From Echria macrotheca (taxonomy: Eukaryota > Ascomycota > Sordariomycetes > Sordariales > Schizotheciaceae), in NCBI GenBank assembly GCA_030411725.1, contig MU839828.1, forward strand, positions 3,286,001 to 3,350,000: a stretch of 64,000 bases of DNA. Direction: 5' to 3'. Each line of letters opens with the position of its first letter. Position 1 is the first letter of the stretch. Both the position numbers and the translations under genes were made by a program. The notes beneath the pieces are model-generated. The model searched no databases. It was not told where the DNA came from and saw only the letters and a program-made list of their open reading frames with translations. Of the stretch, positions 62,808 to 64,000 are shown in pieces.

Positions 62808-64000
62808 ATGGACAGACGAGGCCCTGGCCACTCGGCGCCGTACGGTCAGGCGTGCATGCACTGCTTCAAGAGCAAGTGCCGGTGTGTGGCCCGACCCGAC
62901 GGTGACGGCTGCGAAAGGTAGCTTTTTACCTCTTACCTCATCCACCCAACCCTCCTTCTTCATCCCACCCATCATCACCACATGCATTCCTGACTTTGCA
63001 GATGTCATCGTCTCAACCGCCAATGCCGGCCCTCGGACTCGGCACGGAAACGCAACACGCAAAACCAAAACAACTCCAATTCCAACACCCGCCTCAGCGA
63101 GGTCGAAGGTAAGCTCGACGGCCTCTTGTCGCTCCTGCAGACTGTCTTCAAGTCTCCCGACTCGTCGGATGTTTTGCGGGGTGCCTTGGTGGACCCCGAT
63201 AGCAGCCATGATAGTGGTAGTGGTGCAGACAAATCCAACAGCACGCCCACCAACGGCACCGGCACCAGCACTGGCACCGATGAGAGTAGCGGTGGTGGCA
63301 TCTCGGCCAATTCTACCGCGGCGTCTCCCCTGACGGGACTCTCATCGTGCTCACCCCCTATTTTGGATGGAGGTGGCGGCGGTGCCACCTTTACCACCAC
63401 CTCTACCACTACTGAGCCATCGGCAAGGGAGGCCGATGCGGCCCTCGATCTCTTCCGATCACAGATGCTGCCGTACTTTGCACTGGTACACCTCCCGCCC
63501 CACCTAACGGCGCAACAGCTGCGTCGGAACCGCCCGTTCCTGTTCCGGGCCATCGTGGCCGTCGCCTCGCCCACCCAACAGCGGCGGGCGCGGGGCCGAG
63601 AGCTCAAGCGCATTCTCACGCATGACGCGGTGCTAGAAAACCAGTCCAGCATGGACCTGTTGTTGGGCGTGCTGGTGTACACAGCCTGGGGCCACGACCA
63701 GTACACCAACCGGTCCGGCACGCTATCGCGGCTGATGATGCTGGCCATGTCGCTCGTGTACGACATGCGTCTGCACAAGCCGCTGCCGCCAGACACACAC
63801 ATGATTGGCGCCTACGCGGGCTTCAAGTGCAATAGCGACGCCACGGAGGATACGTTCGAGTGCAAGCGCGCGCTGCTGGGCTGCTACTTGCTCAGCTCGG
63901 CCGTGTCGGACTACTTTACGCAGATTGACGCGCTCCGGTGGACCCCCCGCATGGAGGAGGCCCTCCGCGCCGTGGCCGCCAGCCGCGAGTGCCCTACGGA
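62808..64000 (+). CDS. Zn2Cys6 transcription factor, 3' truncated by the window
   Basis: Exons are 62808..62917 and 63002..64000 onward. The 84-bp intron (GTAGCT ... CTGAC ... TTGCAG) falls inside the zinc cluster and restores an Arg codon. The cluster is CMHCFKSKCRC followed by GDGCERCHRLNRQC, six Cys in binuclear spacing, starting at residue 16. A short basic linker and a coiled-coil-like piece (RLSEVEGKLDGLLSLLQ) follow, then a Ser/Thr/Gly-rich stretch. A fungal-specific regulatory domain begins around LFRSQMLPYFALVHLP. The C-terminal part lies outside the window. Target genes are unknown; the neighbouring HNH-like and oxidoreductase genes are possible but unproven targets. Confidence 0.9.

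Overview
The window is nuclear DNA of a filamentous ascomycete (Pezizomycotina, most likely Sordariomycetes). Genes have 47-80 bp GT-AG introns with CTAAC/CTGAC branch sites. The gene content is typical of moulds: a HET-domain protein, a UstYa/DUF3328 protein, a type-3 copper tyrosinase, a P450, a DUF7025 AAA ATPase, and a fused AspRS-DUF2156 enzyme. Genus cannot be fixed from sequence alone. No transposon, IS-like element or CRISPR array was recognised.

Layout. 0.6-3 kb: a 73-residue disordered protein and a Ser/Pro-rich coiled-coil protein. 3.6-7.6 kb: the most interesting block. A minus-strand UstYa-family oxidase gene (GC-AG intron) diverges from a plus-strand gene for a secreted 135-residue precursor carrying eleven VDYI(K/R)EG repeats with Kex2-type dibasic sites. 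This is followed in tandem by a His-rich, Cys-tailed repeat protein. The arrangement looks like a fungal RiPP (dikaritin-type) locus. 7.9-10.5 kb: a four-exon AAA ATPase. 12.9-15.3 kb: a tyrosinase broken by an in-frame TAG and a one-base deletion. 16-18.3 kb: a large membrane protein. 18.3-21.6 kb: a long gap. 21.6-25.1 kb: a WD40-like protein and an unknown acidic protein. 26-28.4 kb: a small mitochondrial-type membrane protein and RNase H1. 30-38 kb: a TRP/flavin-carrier membrane protein, a PrxQ-like peroxiredoxin and a multi-pass membrane protein. 38.4-41 kb: a small unknown protein and a Cys-rich secreted protein with an internal TAG. 41-46 kb: a divergent alpha/beta hydrolase and AspRS-DUF2156 pair, read as ErdH/ErdS, which remove and add aspartate on ergosterol. 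46.7-50.3 kb: an NmrA-like protein, an NTF2-like protein, an intron-containing tRNA and a DUF1772 protein. 51.3-56.6 kb: a divergent P450 and FAD monooxygenase pair. 56.7-64 kb: HET protein, Gfo/Idh/MocA oxidoreductase, HNH-like protein, and a Zn2Cys6 regulator cut by the right edge.

Genes that plausibly work together: the UstYa protein with the repeat precursor (possibly once with the tyrosinase, compare UstQ of ustiloxin); ErdS with ErdH; and more loosely DUF1772, P450 and FAD monooxygenase. Splice sites were read by eye from frame continuity and consensus, so exon ends are predictions.
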